Assembly (NCBI GenBank): GCA_051453625.1
Contig: JBOZIK010000001.1
Location: forward strand, 152,584,776 to 152,648,775
Reading direction: 5' to 3'
Length of the DNA stretch: 64,000 nt
Source: Welwitschia mirabilis
Lineage: Eukaryota > Gnetophyta > Gnetopsida > Welwitschiales
Of the stretch, positions 12,200-23,684 are shown one piece after another. The position numbers and the translations under genes are program-made. Numbering within the stretch: the first letter of the stretch is position 1; the number at the start of each line of letters is the position of its first letter. The notes under the pieces are model-generated. The model saw nothing but the letters and a program-made list of their open reading frames with translations. It did no database searches and was not told the origin of the DNA.

Positions 12200-13100
12200 A
12201 GAGATATATGATGTTTTTATCTTCCATTCTTAAAATTAGACCATTTGATATTAGGGAATAGGATTTTTAGGACCATTTCGTACATCTTTGGAGTAATTTT
12301 ATATATTAGTATATACATACTAAATCTCTAATGGTGAAAATCTATTCTATCTATAAAAAATAATGCTAGAATGATTATTAAGTTCTTAAAAGAATGTGAT
12401 ATATATCATTTTAGCCATCTGAGAGATATCTTTAGTAATGAAGGAAATTGTTTTTGCAATAGAAGAATGAACAATCATATGAAAAAAATTCAAATAGCTC
12501 ATGAAGTTGTAACTTGTTATTACCCAAAAACCCATGATCAAATAAAAGTTATGAAGCATAAGTTGAAAAGGATCTTTAAAAAAAGAGCAAATTCAATTAG
12601 AAAATATTTGTTCCTCCACCTTAATAGTGCTCTATGAGCCTAAAAACTATTTATAAAACGTTCATCAAATGTTCCTTCATCAAATGTTATTCAATAAATT
12701 TACATTTTAAAAATCTTATCAACTTCTTATAAAAATTAAACATAAAGATTTTTGATTTATTAAATAGTTGAATCAAAACCTCTAAAATTTAGAAAAATTA
12801 ACCTACATTAATTAGAAATAATTAGTAGTTTAGCTTATGAAAATCTCTAAATTAGGTAAAAAAAAGAAATGAAATCCTATTATTATAAATATATCATTAG
12901 AAAAACGTTTGAATGAAATAACTTGGTTTTAGGATATGATTTAAGACTACACAAACCACATAGGAAAATTATATCTAATGTACTAGTTTACTATGAGTTT
13001 TAAAAGCATTTCCTTATGGTGATATTAAGATTTTAAACTTTAAGGATGTACATGATTTAAAGTTTATAGTTAAAAATTTTCATAAGTCTATTTCCTTTGG
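12200..13100 (+). pseudogene. Ty3/gypsy (Tat/Athila-type) integrase and C-terminal remnant
   Basis: From about 12247 the translation gives GFLGPFRTSL, matching the integrase core start (DFMGPFP). The 88-codon open stretch at 12371-12637 then follows the core: CNRRMNNHMKKIQIAHEVVT, YYPKTHDQIKV and KRIFKKRANSIRK correspond to the family's CN..F..L.KKY.V.HKVATPYHPQT.GQVEVSNRELKRIL region. Two active-site acids are gone: the second Asp is Asn (FSNEGN) and the Glu is Lys (QIKV). About 12985-13085 gives FPYGDIKILNFKDVHDLKF, the C-terminal part typical of Athila-like pol. Stops and frameshifts lie between. Everything upstream (RT, RNase H) is missing because LTR copy B lies directly 5'. Confidence 0.8.
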
Positions 13101-13149
13101 CCATGTCTTGAGCCTATACCCCTTAATATAGAGTTATTAAAAAGGTAAC

Positions 13150-13173
13150 AAGAAAGGAGGTTGGAGGGAGAGG
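13150..13173 (+). promoter_or_regulatory. Probable polypurine tract
   Basis: A 24-base almost pure purine run (aagaaaggaggttggagggag plus agg) directly followed by TGTTGATGG at 13174, where a 3' LTR would begin. Its place just 3' of the plus-strand Athila-type C-terminus fits plus-strand priming of that element. The LTR itself was not delimited. Confidence 0.45.
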
Positions 13174-16100
13174 TGTTGATGGATGAGGCAAAAGGATGAA
13201 AGAAAGGAAAAAGAAAGGTAAATAAAATTACATTTATTATCACTTAAGAAATCAATTTTATCAATGCAAAATATTAAGGTTTATTTTGAATGAAACCTAG
13301 AGTTATAAAAAGTATGTAACTTAACTAGTTTATTAATAAGACATCAATCTCTTAGGTGATTTTCACTTCTTATTTGATTGTAGATAGATTAGGTTGAGAC
13401 AGTATTTAAGAAATTTTAATTCTTCATTACTTTATATTATAAATACTAAAAGTTTTACTCTAGATTTTGATATAACTATTGATGTATATAAAGAAAGAAA
13501 ATTCAAAAATTTCAAAACTTGAGAACAACTGTATTGTCAAAAACTTTTATATGACAAACATATTATTATGTGGGGATACATGTTAACATGTGTTTCATAG
13601 GAATCACTCATGAAAACTAGTTTTAGTGTGAGAGTGCATTGATTGTACTATGTATGAAAAATAAAAATGCATTAAAAATAATATGTTGGCATGGAAAATA
13701 ACTAAATNNNNNNNNNNGAGACCCAAAAATGTTATCATCATGGATGATCATCTATATGTATTTGAATATTAATTAAGCCATATTACCACATTAATTTTAT
13801 GCTTCCATTTGGCTTAAATTCAATACATGTGAAGATCTTAATTATCTGCAAGCCACTTGGATAATGGTACAAGATACATATATCTAGTATAAATCATAAA
13901 ATGTTGAATGAAAGTAGGAAAAAGATCTTATTTAGTTGAGAAAAACTTTATTTCATGTTAACAGCGGACCTAGAGAAGTGATAAAACTAAGTAATAATAA
14001 TAAATTTTATAATATGTATATTGAGAATCATGGTTAAATCCCATCACAATCAATTCAGAGNNNNNNNNNNNNNNNNNNNNNNNNNNNNNNNNNNNNNNNN
14101 NNTTTAGTAATACAAGCAAATTACAATTCTATTTTATTTATTTTATTATTTACTAGAACAAAGTATTTTTTTAATGAAAGTAAATCTAATTAGAGACCAT
14201 ACCTAATTGATAGAATTATGAATAATTTATTTAAATAATTTGAAAAGTGGATACATAAAGTTATATATGAGAAATCATTAATTCATGTAATCATTTTTGA
14301 AAGTATATGAGCAATGACTGGTTTTTAATATAAATGAAATAATTAAGCCAAATCTTATGTTTAAAAGAAAATACTATAATAAAATTTTTACCTCTTTTAA
14401 TTAAGGATTACTACCTATAATACAAATTTCAATAAATGTCCTTAATAAAATTGAATTCCAAATCCAAATACAAGTTAAGTCTTACCAAAAGAAATGAAAA
14501 ATGAAACATAAGTTCATTTTACAATTCATCATCCATGGAATAATAAATATCAAGAATCTATTCTTAATAAATGATCAATAATTAAGATGCACTCTTTTGT
14601 TTACATAAATATAATTCTAGTACTAAACTTTATAATAAATCGTCTTATTCTTAAATTAATCTCTTGTCTTATGTACTAAGATCTAATTTCAATATTTTAT
14701 GCTAATCTATTTTACTAGAACTACCAATCTTTATGTAAAAACTATTATGATCTTCAAAGATCATGTTTAGAATGTCTAGAAAGATAATTATAATTGGGAC
14801 ATTTCATGATTGCATATAGTAATATGTCATTATTCATGTAGATAAGACAAAAGAATGGAAATATTGAGTTCTACTCTATTAAAAAGGTAAAACCTCATTT
14901 CTAAGTGAAGTGAAGGAGTTTCATAAAAACCTATTTTTACTATGTAAAGAGGAGAACTTTAAAAAATCTAAAGAAAAGGAAGAAAATCCTTGAAGCCTTA
15001 TTACCAGCTAAGAAATATCTTCATTTCTATTACTTCTTATGTAATTTCTAGAAACTCTCTCTTTAAATCTTGATTATTATTCATTTCACATAGATAGATA
15101 TTTAGGTAAATAAAATTACATTTGTAATATTCTCTTAATAGAGAACGAGATTTGAATTTTAAATTTATATTCAAGAAAAAAATGTCTTTCTTTATATTCA
15201 TCATTAGAAATTTATGTCCTTCATCTCATATAACAAATTCATATTCTAATTTCTTCACTTTCATATCCATTATTTAAAATGAAAAAATATTTAACATATG
15301 TAAATTTCTTATTAACATAATAAATAACCCAAGTAAAAATATAAAAAGTATAATTAGAATCCCCAAAAATAATTTGAAGTCTCAAAAAGTTATAAGCGAA
15401 AAGAGGTGCAATAAGAAGAAGTGCATCAAGAGTAACCAAAGTAAAGAGAAAGTTCTCCTAATTTCCATTCAAGTAGAAAGAGAGGTACTTGAAATATTGC
15501 CAAGAAAGTATATGAATTAGGATCAAATACCTTAGAGTAATATTAAAAGGAATAAAAAATAAATTGGTATAATACAATGAGCTTTATAGAATCTTTACTA
15601 GAAGAGAAGGCTCCTCTTAATGGACTTCTTCTAGAAGATTCTTAACGATGGTGAGAATTTATTCACTATGGACTTGAAATTAAAAAACTAGGCTTGATAT
15701 ACACATATTTAACTAATTTATTTACCTAATTAATGCATAAAAATAACTTAAATAGAATTAAAATTTTATTATAGAAAGAAAAGAAAAGATAAACACTTGA
15801 TCTTATGATTCACATGCATTTAAAAAGACAAACAAATGATGTTAATTTTATAATGCCAATACTCTATCACCCTATTAACAATGTATTGAAGTACAAAGTA
15901 TTGATTCTTATAAATTATTTACTTAATAAAATTATAAGTATATCTCATGTTAAAAAAGAAGAAGAAGAAGAAGAAGAAGAGATAACAACTTATACTAACC
16001 TTATAATAATTATTAAGAAAATAAAAGCAAAAAAAAAAACCAATTAAGGTACCTAATTCAAATGTATTTTAGGAGTATTTTGATGAGGAAGCCTTAAATG

Positions 16101-19100
16101 GAGCATGGGGTATGGAACCAAATGGAATATGTAACAAACTAAAATAAAATTTAAGCTTTATTGAGATAAGAATTAAGTACAAAATGATTTAAAATGAATT
16201 TCTTAAGTAAAATTAATAATTCTAACTTTATTTTCTAGGGGAAAGGGTAATAGTTATAATGAGATTCCAAAGGTAATTAGGGAAAAATGATAAAATAGCT
16301 TCATGTCAAACCAAATATGAAGGGTATAATTTTAAGTAGAAATGTATTTAACATCAATTTTGGTATTTATTTCCTTGTTATTTTCATCAAAATCATTATC
16401 ATATTTATTATCATTCATTTATGGATTTTAGTAAAATCTCCTTCCTTACCATATTCATATATTTTGTAAATTTTATTAACAATAAATGGTAAAGATTAGA
16501 TAAATCTCTAAATATCTCCTATTTCTATGTGAGAACCTTTGATAACTAAATTGTATTATTTCTATTCTAAACTAGTAATAGGTTATCATCATTACATCCT
16601 ATTAGTACATGATAAATTTAATATCTTTTCTTTCATTATTACTAACTTATAAGTTATTTTAACTCAATCATATATTTTTCCATTATTACTAAATGATAAA
16701 GCTAGTTATTCTCCTTATTACGCACTTGTTACTTTACTACAAGATAAAACCCCATTAAATAATCTTATTGTAGGCTTAGTAATAGGTGATAATCTTGTGA
16801 TTTAAAAAATAAAAAATATAAATAGGCCTAAGTATTTGAAAAATTATGATAAATTCATTAGAAACATTTATGTTTTAAATTATTAAACTAAACACAAAAT
16901 ACCATTTTTACAACCTAAATCCCTTGGCAAAAGTGGTGTGAAATTAATTTTCAAATGGTAAATTTGCAAAGCTATTAATTTATTCACCTTGACTATAGTC
17001 CTCTCCTTTTTTTTTATTTTCCTTCTTTAATCTCCTAATATATAATGCTTTTGAAAGTTGTACAATAGAAAAGTGTACTTTTTTTCATTCAAAATGGGTT
17101 TTGTATATGAAATCTTTCTAACTTTCTAAACCTATTTTTAAAATTGATAATAATATTAATAACTAGCCAAGTGATATATATCAATAAATCATTTAAATAA
17201 ATCAATAAATTTACATATTAATCACACATTTTCTTTACTGAGAAAAATTTTAAAAAGATGAAAAATTAAAACTTTATGAAGGAAATGAAGCTTTAAAAGT
17301 TAGAAAATTTTCTTTTCTTTGCAATTTTATGTATCAACATAATTTATTATGATATATAAACTATATTTTAATATAAATGAGAAGTTTTAAAGCTCATATC
17401 TTCATTTATTTTCAATCATAATCATATTAGTTTAAGGATTTTAAAAAATTTAATTAGCTTTTGTAACTAACTTCTACCTAATATTTTGTAAGGAATTAGT
17501 AAATGGCTAGTGAGGGATTGTGTTTATACTTGAATTTTACATATTTGACTTATAACTTTAATAAGTAATATATTTTAATATTATAAATAATATGTTTATT
17601 ATTAAATTATCATTAATCAAGATTTATCTTTATAATTTTGAAAATTCTATTAAAAAGGATTGATACTTGAACTCTTAATTACAAATTACTCTAAGTTGTC
17701 TAACTTTTCATTTTAAAAAAACAACCTAATAAGAATGTCATCATCATCCAAATTACTAGTACCATTGGCTTTTTTAGGAGAATTAAATTCTAGAATAAAT
17801 GATTTACCAAATAACAAATATGTTATCAAATTAATCTTATAGCACAAGGATAAAATCAGTGTAGTATTAAAGTAAGGAATTAAATCTTGAGAAAAGTAAG
17901 GATTACACATGTAAATCCTATAATTGAAGAATATTTGTTAATGATATCTATTACTAACATGAAATATCATGTATGAACTAATGAAAATCATAATATTACC
18001 TAAGACTATTAAAACAAAGCCTCAAGATTAATCATATTTTGTTGTTTAGATGATCTTTCTATCATTTCAAGATTCATTGCTACATATAAAATATTATAGT
18101 TTATATTTAGATTTCTTATGCTTATGATGAGATCTTATCTCATCATAAGGTTTTAAGACTTGTTTACCTCTCTTCAGGTATGAATACATGATTGCATCAT
18201 AAGCCATCTACTTTGTCAAGCCTAATTCTTTACTTCTAGCTAGAACTAATATTTATTGTGATATTTATATAATTGATGAATGAAATTTTATTTATAATTG
18301 AATTTATTTTTCATTCCACCATCGATATAATTATTGTTACATCTTAAAAAATAGTATATCTTATATATTATTTTGTATTTATTATTTATATCTATTTCTT
18401 AGATGCATCATTTGAATTTATTGATGTATTAATGCTTCTGTCATTCATTATAAGATGTACATTTCTAAACTTATTACTTTTATAACATTTAGAATTGATA
18501 ATAAATAATTTATTTCTTATCTTTAAATATAGTTTATATTGAATATAATATATTAGCTTGATCTTTCTTGATAGATTATCTAATGGAGAATCATTCATCA
18601 TTTCTATGAGGAGAACACTTATCATGTTAATTCTCTAAATTTGTTTTTACACATTATTATTAAAAACTTGATTAAATATTTTCTAACTAACTTAACATTT
18701 CTAAGCTATGAAATTACCTTATAGTCCCTCAAAAATAATGATAATTAGAACCAACTATACTATAAAAGGATACCTCACTTCATAAGTTTGAAACTATACC
18801 TTAATTACTAGGATATAACTATAAAATATTACTAATTGTAATAAAATTCAAGTAGGAGTAGCTATCTTTTAGAGGTTTCTCAATTACATTATCACCATGA
18901 GAAAAAATCTATAACTTCAATGACTGATTTCTAGAATTAAGTTTAAAACTAAAAGGTAAAGCCTTTCATTTTAGAATTAAATATGTAGGTTATACCCTTT
19001 ATTGCTTTAAGGACATGCCTGTCCAAGTCAATCAAAAATTATAATTTAGGATTTGATGATGTTACTTGGAAAAAAAAAAATTTACTTACATTTTAAAATC

Positions 19101-19440
19101 TCTTAGTCTATTAAAAATAAAGCACTTCTTATAGTATTTTTTTTGCTAAGAACTTAATGGTAGTAAAAGGATTATATATTTTAGTTTATTATATCCTAAG
19201 TATCAAGATTGTAACAAATAACACAATGATTAAATTATGTATGTTGACATACTAACATACTAACTAATCTATGAACTAACTTGTATATTAACCTAAATAC
19301 TAGAGAATAAATATTAAATACATCTAAAATATATAAGTCTAAAAACATTTTATTAATAAGAAAAAATTACATCATTATCTTTACTTATGAGTTCTCCCAA
19401 AGTCAATATTTTGTTAATCCCTTAACAAAGTATACAAAGA
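13174..19440. other. AT-rich DNA without recognised genes
   Basis: Presumably old repeat debris, beginning with whatever remains of the LTR after the purine tract. Short open frames such as those at 15239-15439, 17713-17910 and 18392-18625 (all minus) match no family I know. The 17.6-18.66 kb minus strand has several adjoining frames with few stops and might be one decayed coding region, but no motif supports this. A (GAA)8 microsatellite lies at 15958-15981. N gaps at 13708-13717 and 14061-14102. Confidence 0.4.
15958..15981. repeat. (GAA)8 microsatellite
   Basis: Uninterrupted GAA units, seen directly. Confidence 0.95.
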
Positions 19441-19449
19441 TATACATAA

Positions 19450-21588
19450 GAAAGAAAATAAGCTTATTATTTTTCCTTTATTGTTTTGAAAAAAAAAGGA
19501 TGTTTTTGACTTAATTCTGATTCTTCTAATTTTTTATCTAACTAGGCTATCTATTTTTCTATTCTAGAGTAGCCAAAATTTTCCTTTGTCCTTCCTATAA
19601 AATAAGATCATCCAAATCTATAGTTTCTGTATCTGATGGTTTTTTACTTACTACATTTTTTTCCCTCTACCTCTTCCTTTTGAAGAAGTATTTGGTTGTT
19701 TTGGCTCTTCTATTTTTGTTTTATGAGATAAACGAATTTTTTTAAGGACTTTGAAGTGCATGTTTTAGTTTTGGAGACACTATGACTCATAATCCTACTT
19801 CTAATAGTTGTCCTAATGGAACTATATATATTTTCAATGTATCTTTGTTTTCTAACTTTAAGAAAATATCTATAAAATTGCCTTTAAGAATCGTCATATT
19901 CTTTACAATTCTATCTCTAAATGAACATAGCTGTTGAAGATCTTAAGAGGACACTGCAAAATGTTTCATATCTATTTCACATTTTTCTATTATTTTATAA
20001 AATTTTATTACTGTATCATTTAAAATATTTTTAAATTCTACTGTAGAGACTTCATTTATTTTTTGTACAAATTTATTTAGTAAATATTTAACCTTCTTTT
20101 TAAAGGTATCAAAACTTTTTTTAGCTTTGATCAACTCCAAGAAGTATTCTGTATGATACTTTCTTCAAATTTATCAATAAAATTATATAACTGCTAGGGA
20201 TAGTAACCAAGGTTTTAAGGAACCACTAATTCCTCATGACTAAATACAATTTGTTTATCTAACTTAATCTTAATTAGCATAGTTCATGTAGTAACCATAT
20301 ATTTTCTTTCTTAAAAATTTAAATAATAATTTGGGTAGATTTTGGGTGTGTTAACATAATATCCTTTTTTAACTTTACCTAAGATTCTTTTAAAGAAGCT
20401 GCAACACTTAGTTGTATTTTATTTTCAATTTTAGAATCTATATTTGAAGAGGCTAAAGGAATATCTTGTATTGAGTTTACTATTCTTGTAATATCCTCTT
20501 TTATTTCTAAGATCATATGCTCAACGGCTGGATCTTGACAAGGTTGATGACCAAAACAACTTATTGTTTCTATCCTATACTTTAGAGTCTTATTTTCTTA
20601 TACCATTTGATTTATATTTATCTTTTTTGTTCTTAATATGAAATGATAATAATCCACTAAATTTTAAGCTTCAACCCATTTGTGTTTACATTCTTAGACC
20701 TCTACCCAAATCTTCATATATTTTTCATTTACATCTTTTAGGTCGATGAATATTTTCTTTACTTATTCCCTATTTAATATTAAAGGCACTTCATTATGAA
20801 TAAATGTAATAAATTTTTGTTAATTCTTTATATATTCAGCATCATATTTCTTTATTGAAGTGATATTCTACAATAAAGAAACTAGCATTTTTATCTTTCT
20901 CTTGAAAAAGTTTCTAATTCATTCTTATCTTTGACAGCTATTTCTAATTTAGCAATCTACTATAAACTCTCTGTAATTTTCTAATCATGTCTTTATATGC
21001 TTCTAAAAGCTAAATATTTTCCTCCTTTTTGATCATTTCTTACTATAATCTTTCAACATTTTTCTTTTCTTGATCTAACTTTTGTCTTAAAAATTCATTC
21101 TTGATTTTTAAACAAGTGAATTAATTTTGCAATTCTAATGCTTCTTCCCTTTTGCTAAGATAAGTTTGAATTTCATTCTTAACTAAATTTAAAGCACTAC
21201 AAAGACTTATTATCTTATCATCTTATAGTGCTTTAGAGAATGACCAGATTATAATGGATGAGAAGGAATAATTTCTTCAAGAGTAAACTAAGTTGGGTCC
21301 TATCCCATACTTGTAGAAGGCAATAATGATGGAAGAATATGAGGAATAGAAGATTGCTTAATTAGATCTAATTAAGGTGTTTTTTATGTTTTCCTTATGG
21401 TTTTCAAAAGACTTAATTCTTTGACTTCAAAAAGACTTTGAATCATTAAGTCTACATAGCACTTATTTATCCTATTTTACTTAGTATGCAGGCTATCAAA
21501 AATAGAACTCCTAGCCCAACTACACTATAAGCTCTTATTCAATTTCTTCATTTTTGTAACGTGTTTAACTAAACCTAAAAAGATTCCT
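19450..21588 (-). pseudogene. Decayed coiled-coil protein reading frame, unclassified
   Basis: On the minus strand about 2.1 kb reads as one decayed protein with a few frameshifts. Nearly all in-frame stops are TAG or TAA where Gln fits the context. N-terminal part (21588-21240): IFDSLHTK, MIQSLFEVKELSLLKTIRK, then a Pro/Ser-rich piece (IPHILPSLLPSTSMG). Middle (21230-20640): Lys/Glu/Leu-rich heptad-like sequence such as KNEIQTYLSKREEALELQN and FLRQKLDQEKKNVERL, probably a coiled coil. Then KTLKYRIETISCFGHQPCQD, PAVEHMILEIKEDITRIV and the clean 65-codon run 20140-19943 (ELIKAKKSFDTFKKKVKYLL). A basic Lys-rich tail follows toward 19450. The 5' end is lost in the 564-N gap. No zinc finger, protease or polymerase motif is visible. 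It may be a retroelement structural protein or a captured host gene. Confidence 0.5.
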
Positions 21589-22152
21589 NNNNNNNNNNNN
21601 NNNNNNNNNNNNNNNNNNNNNNNNNNNNNNNNNNNNNNNNNNNNNNNNNNNNNNNNNNNNNNNNNNNNNNNNNNNNNNNNNNNNNNNNNNNNNNNNNNNN
21701 NNNNNNNNNNNNNNNNNNNNNNNNNNNNNNNNNNNNNNNNNNNNNNNNNNNNNNNNNNNNNNNNNNNNNNNNNNNNNNNNNNNNNNNNNNNNNNNNNNNN
21801 NNNNNNNNNNNNNNNNNNNNNNNNNNNNNNNNNNNNNNNNNNNNNNNNNNNNNNNNNNNNNNNNNNNNNNNNNNNNNNNNNNNNNNNNNNNNNNNNNNNN
21901 NNNNNNNNNNNNNNNNNNNNNNNNNNNNNNNNNNNNNNNNNNNNNNNNNNNNNNNNNNNNNNNNNNNNNNNNNNNNNNNNNNNNNNNNNNNNNNNNNNNN
22001 NNNNNNNNNNNNNNNNNNNNNNNNNNNNNNNNNNNNNNNNNNNNNNNNNNNNNNNNNNNNNNNNNNNNNNNNNNNNNNNNNNNNNNNNNNNNNNNNNNNN
22101 NNNNNNNNNNNNNNNNNNNNNNNNNNNNNNNNNNNNNNNNNNNNNNNNNNNN

Positions 22153-23543
22153 ATAGTATAGAATTATAGTTCTAAATCTTTGTCTATAAGTATTCTTCTT
22201 TGCACTACCACCCTTTCTAATAGATTCATGCTTAAATTTCTATCTTCTTTCTTACTTGTATCCTAAATAGATTTACCTCTAGATGGTAAGTGCAACATTT
22301 TTCTGATTTCTTCTTAAATAATTAAAATATTTTTTAATTATCAAGAATTATTTCTGATACATTCTTATTCTCATCAAACCTTAAATTCTTATAAAATTAA
22401 TAAATAAATTATAAATTAAACCTATCATTCATGGTTAATCACTCATACTAGTCTAATTTAATGTTCCTCTGTTTAAAATTTGCTAAACAAGGGTTTGAAA
22501 GCACATTTGCAAACTTTAAAAAAGAAATAATTTTGCATTCTATCAAATTGTCATAATTGTTTGAGCTAGAAAAGGTCATTTAAAATCTTATTTGAAAAAT
22601 ATTTTTTAAAAAACTACTTAACAAATAATGTTTGAAAAACAATTTCACACTCAATATGTAGGTCTTTTTAAAAGAATATAAAACATCATCATTTTTTAAA
22701 AAGAGAATATTTCAAAATAATTAAAAATATCACCTTAAAATAATTTATGCTTCATCAAATTTTAGTTTTATAAAATTTGTTATTCATCTTATGCCCTAAG
22801 TTAAATGTTTGCATACTCCTAAATGCCTGAAAATAGTAACATGATAAATAATGATGAATCTAAAATTTTAGTGTGGAGTTGTTTCTTAATAATTCTCAAA
22901 GAACTCAAGCATGAGAAAGAAAAATGCACAAGTGGAAGTAAAATGAGTAAAAATCTATAGCTATTATTACATTTAATTCACATGTTTGAAGAGACTGAAA
23001 ATTTTCATCAAAAAATAGTTGGAAATGTAATGATTTCACATGGATGTTGATGTGGAAAATGAATGATATGATGGTAAAGAAAATAATAAGAAAATTAATT
23101 AATGTGGAATAGATATCATGGAGGTTGAAATGGTCTAAATGATATCGAAATAAGCCATTTGTGTATTTTTGATGAGGGTCATCCAGAATGAGGAGGGAGT
23201 TGTCAAGTTTGGTTTTAAGTGATAGATTTGAGAAATAGGATATCATTTTTAATGGTTACCACTCTCTACAATAAAAGGATTCAATGAGGATTATAAAAAA
23301 CTCTTGATTTCTTAATATGGATCATCACCTTCATTATGGAACTCACAAAGGAATTGAATAAAATTGTCAAGAACTTGAAAGTTCTCAATGAAATCCTTCA
23401 AATCCTAACCACTTAAATATAATTAAATGAGATAAAATAAAGAAGCACAACCATGAAAAAAATTACAGTAAAATGTCAATGGTGGTCATTGAGAAAAGTA
23501 CTTACTCTTTAGTAATGGGCTTCTTATTTTAATAAAAATTAAT
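22153..23543. other. AT-rich flank with one 113-codon open frame
   Basis: No family recognised. The longest frame is minus-strand 22905-23246 (113 codons), rich in Phe, Ile, Leu and His (NFLIIFFTIISFIFHINIHV), with no motif. It could be chance openness in AT-rich DNA or the antisense of a decayed repeat. Confidence 0.35.
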
Positions 23544-23672
23544 TAACTTGAAATCTGACTTAAAGTTTCAACTTTTAGCTAGTATCAGTCAAACTTCTGA
23601 ACTTGCATCACAATGGGTTGACTTAAAATATTACTTAATGTTTCAAATTTGAGTTAGTATTAGTTAACTAAT
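23544..23672. repeat. 75-bp period tandem repeat interrupted by the copia element
   Basis: Two units start at 23544 and 23619 (taacttgaaatctgactt and tgacttaaaatattactt), each ending gttagtattagttaact or a variant. A third unit (34631-34690, tgatttgaaatattactc to gttagtgttagtcaact) lies just beyond the other end of the copia element, so the element probably landed inside a short tandem array. Confidence 0.6.
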
Positions 23673-23684
23673 TGATATTATTTT

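Noticed and set aside
22905-23246. 113-codon hydrophobic frame as a membrane protein gene
   Set aside because: High Phe/Ile/Leu content is expected when AT-rich DNA is read in this frame. No start context, motif or second copy supports it.
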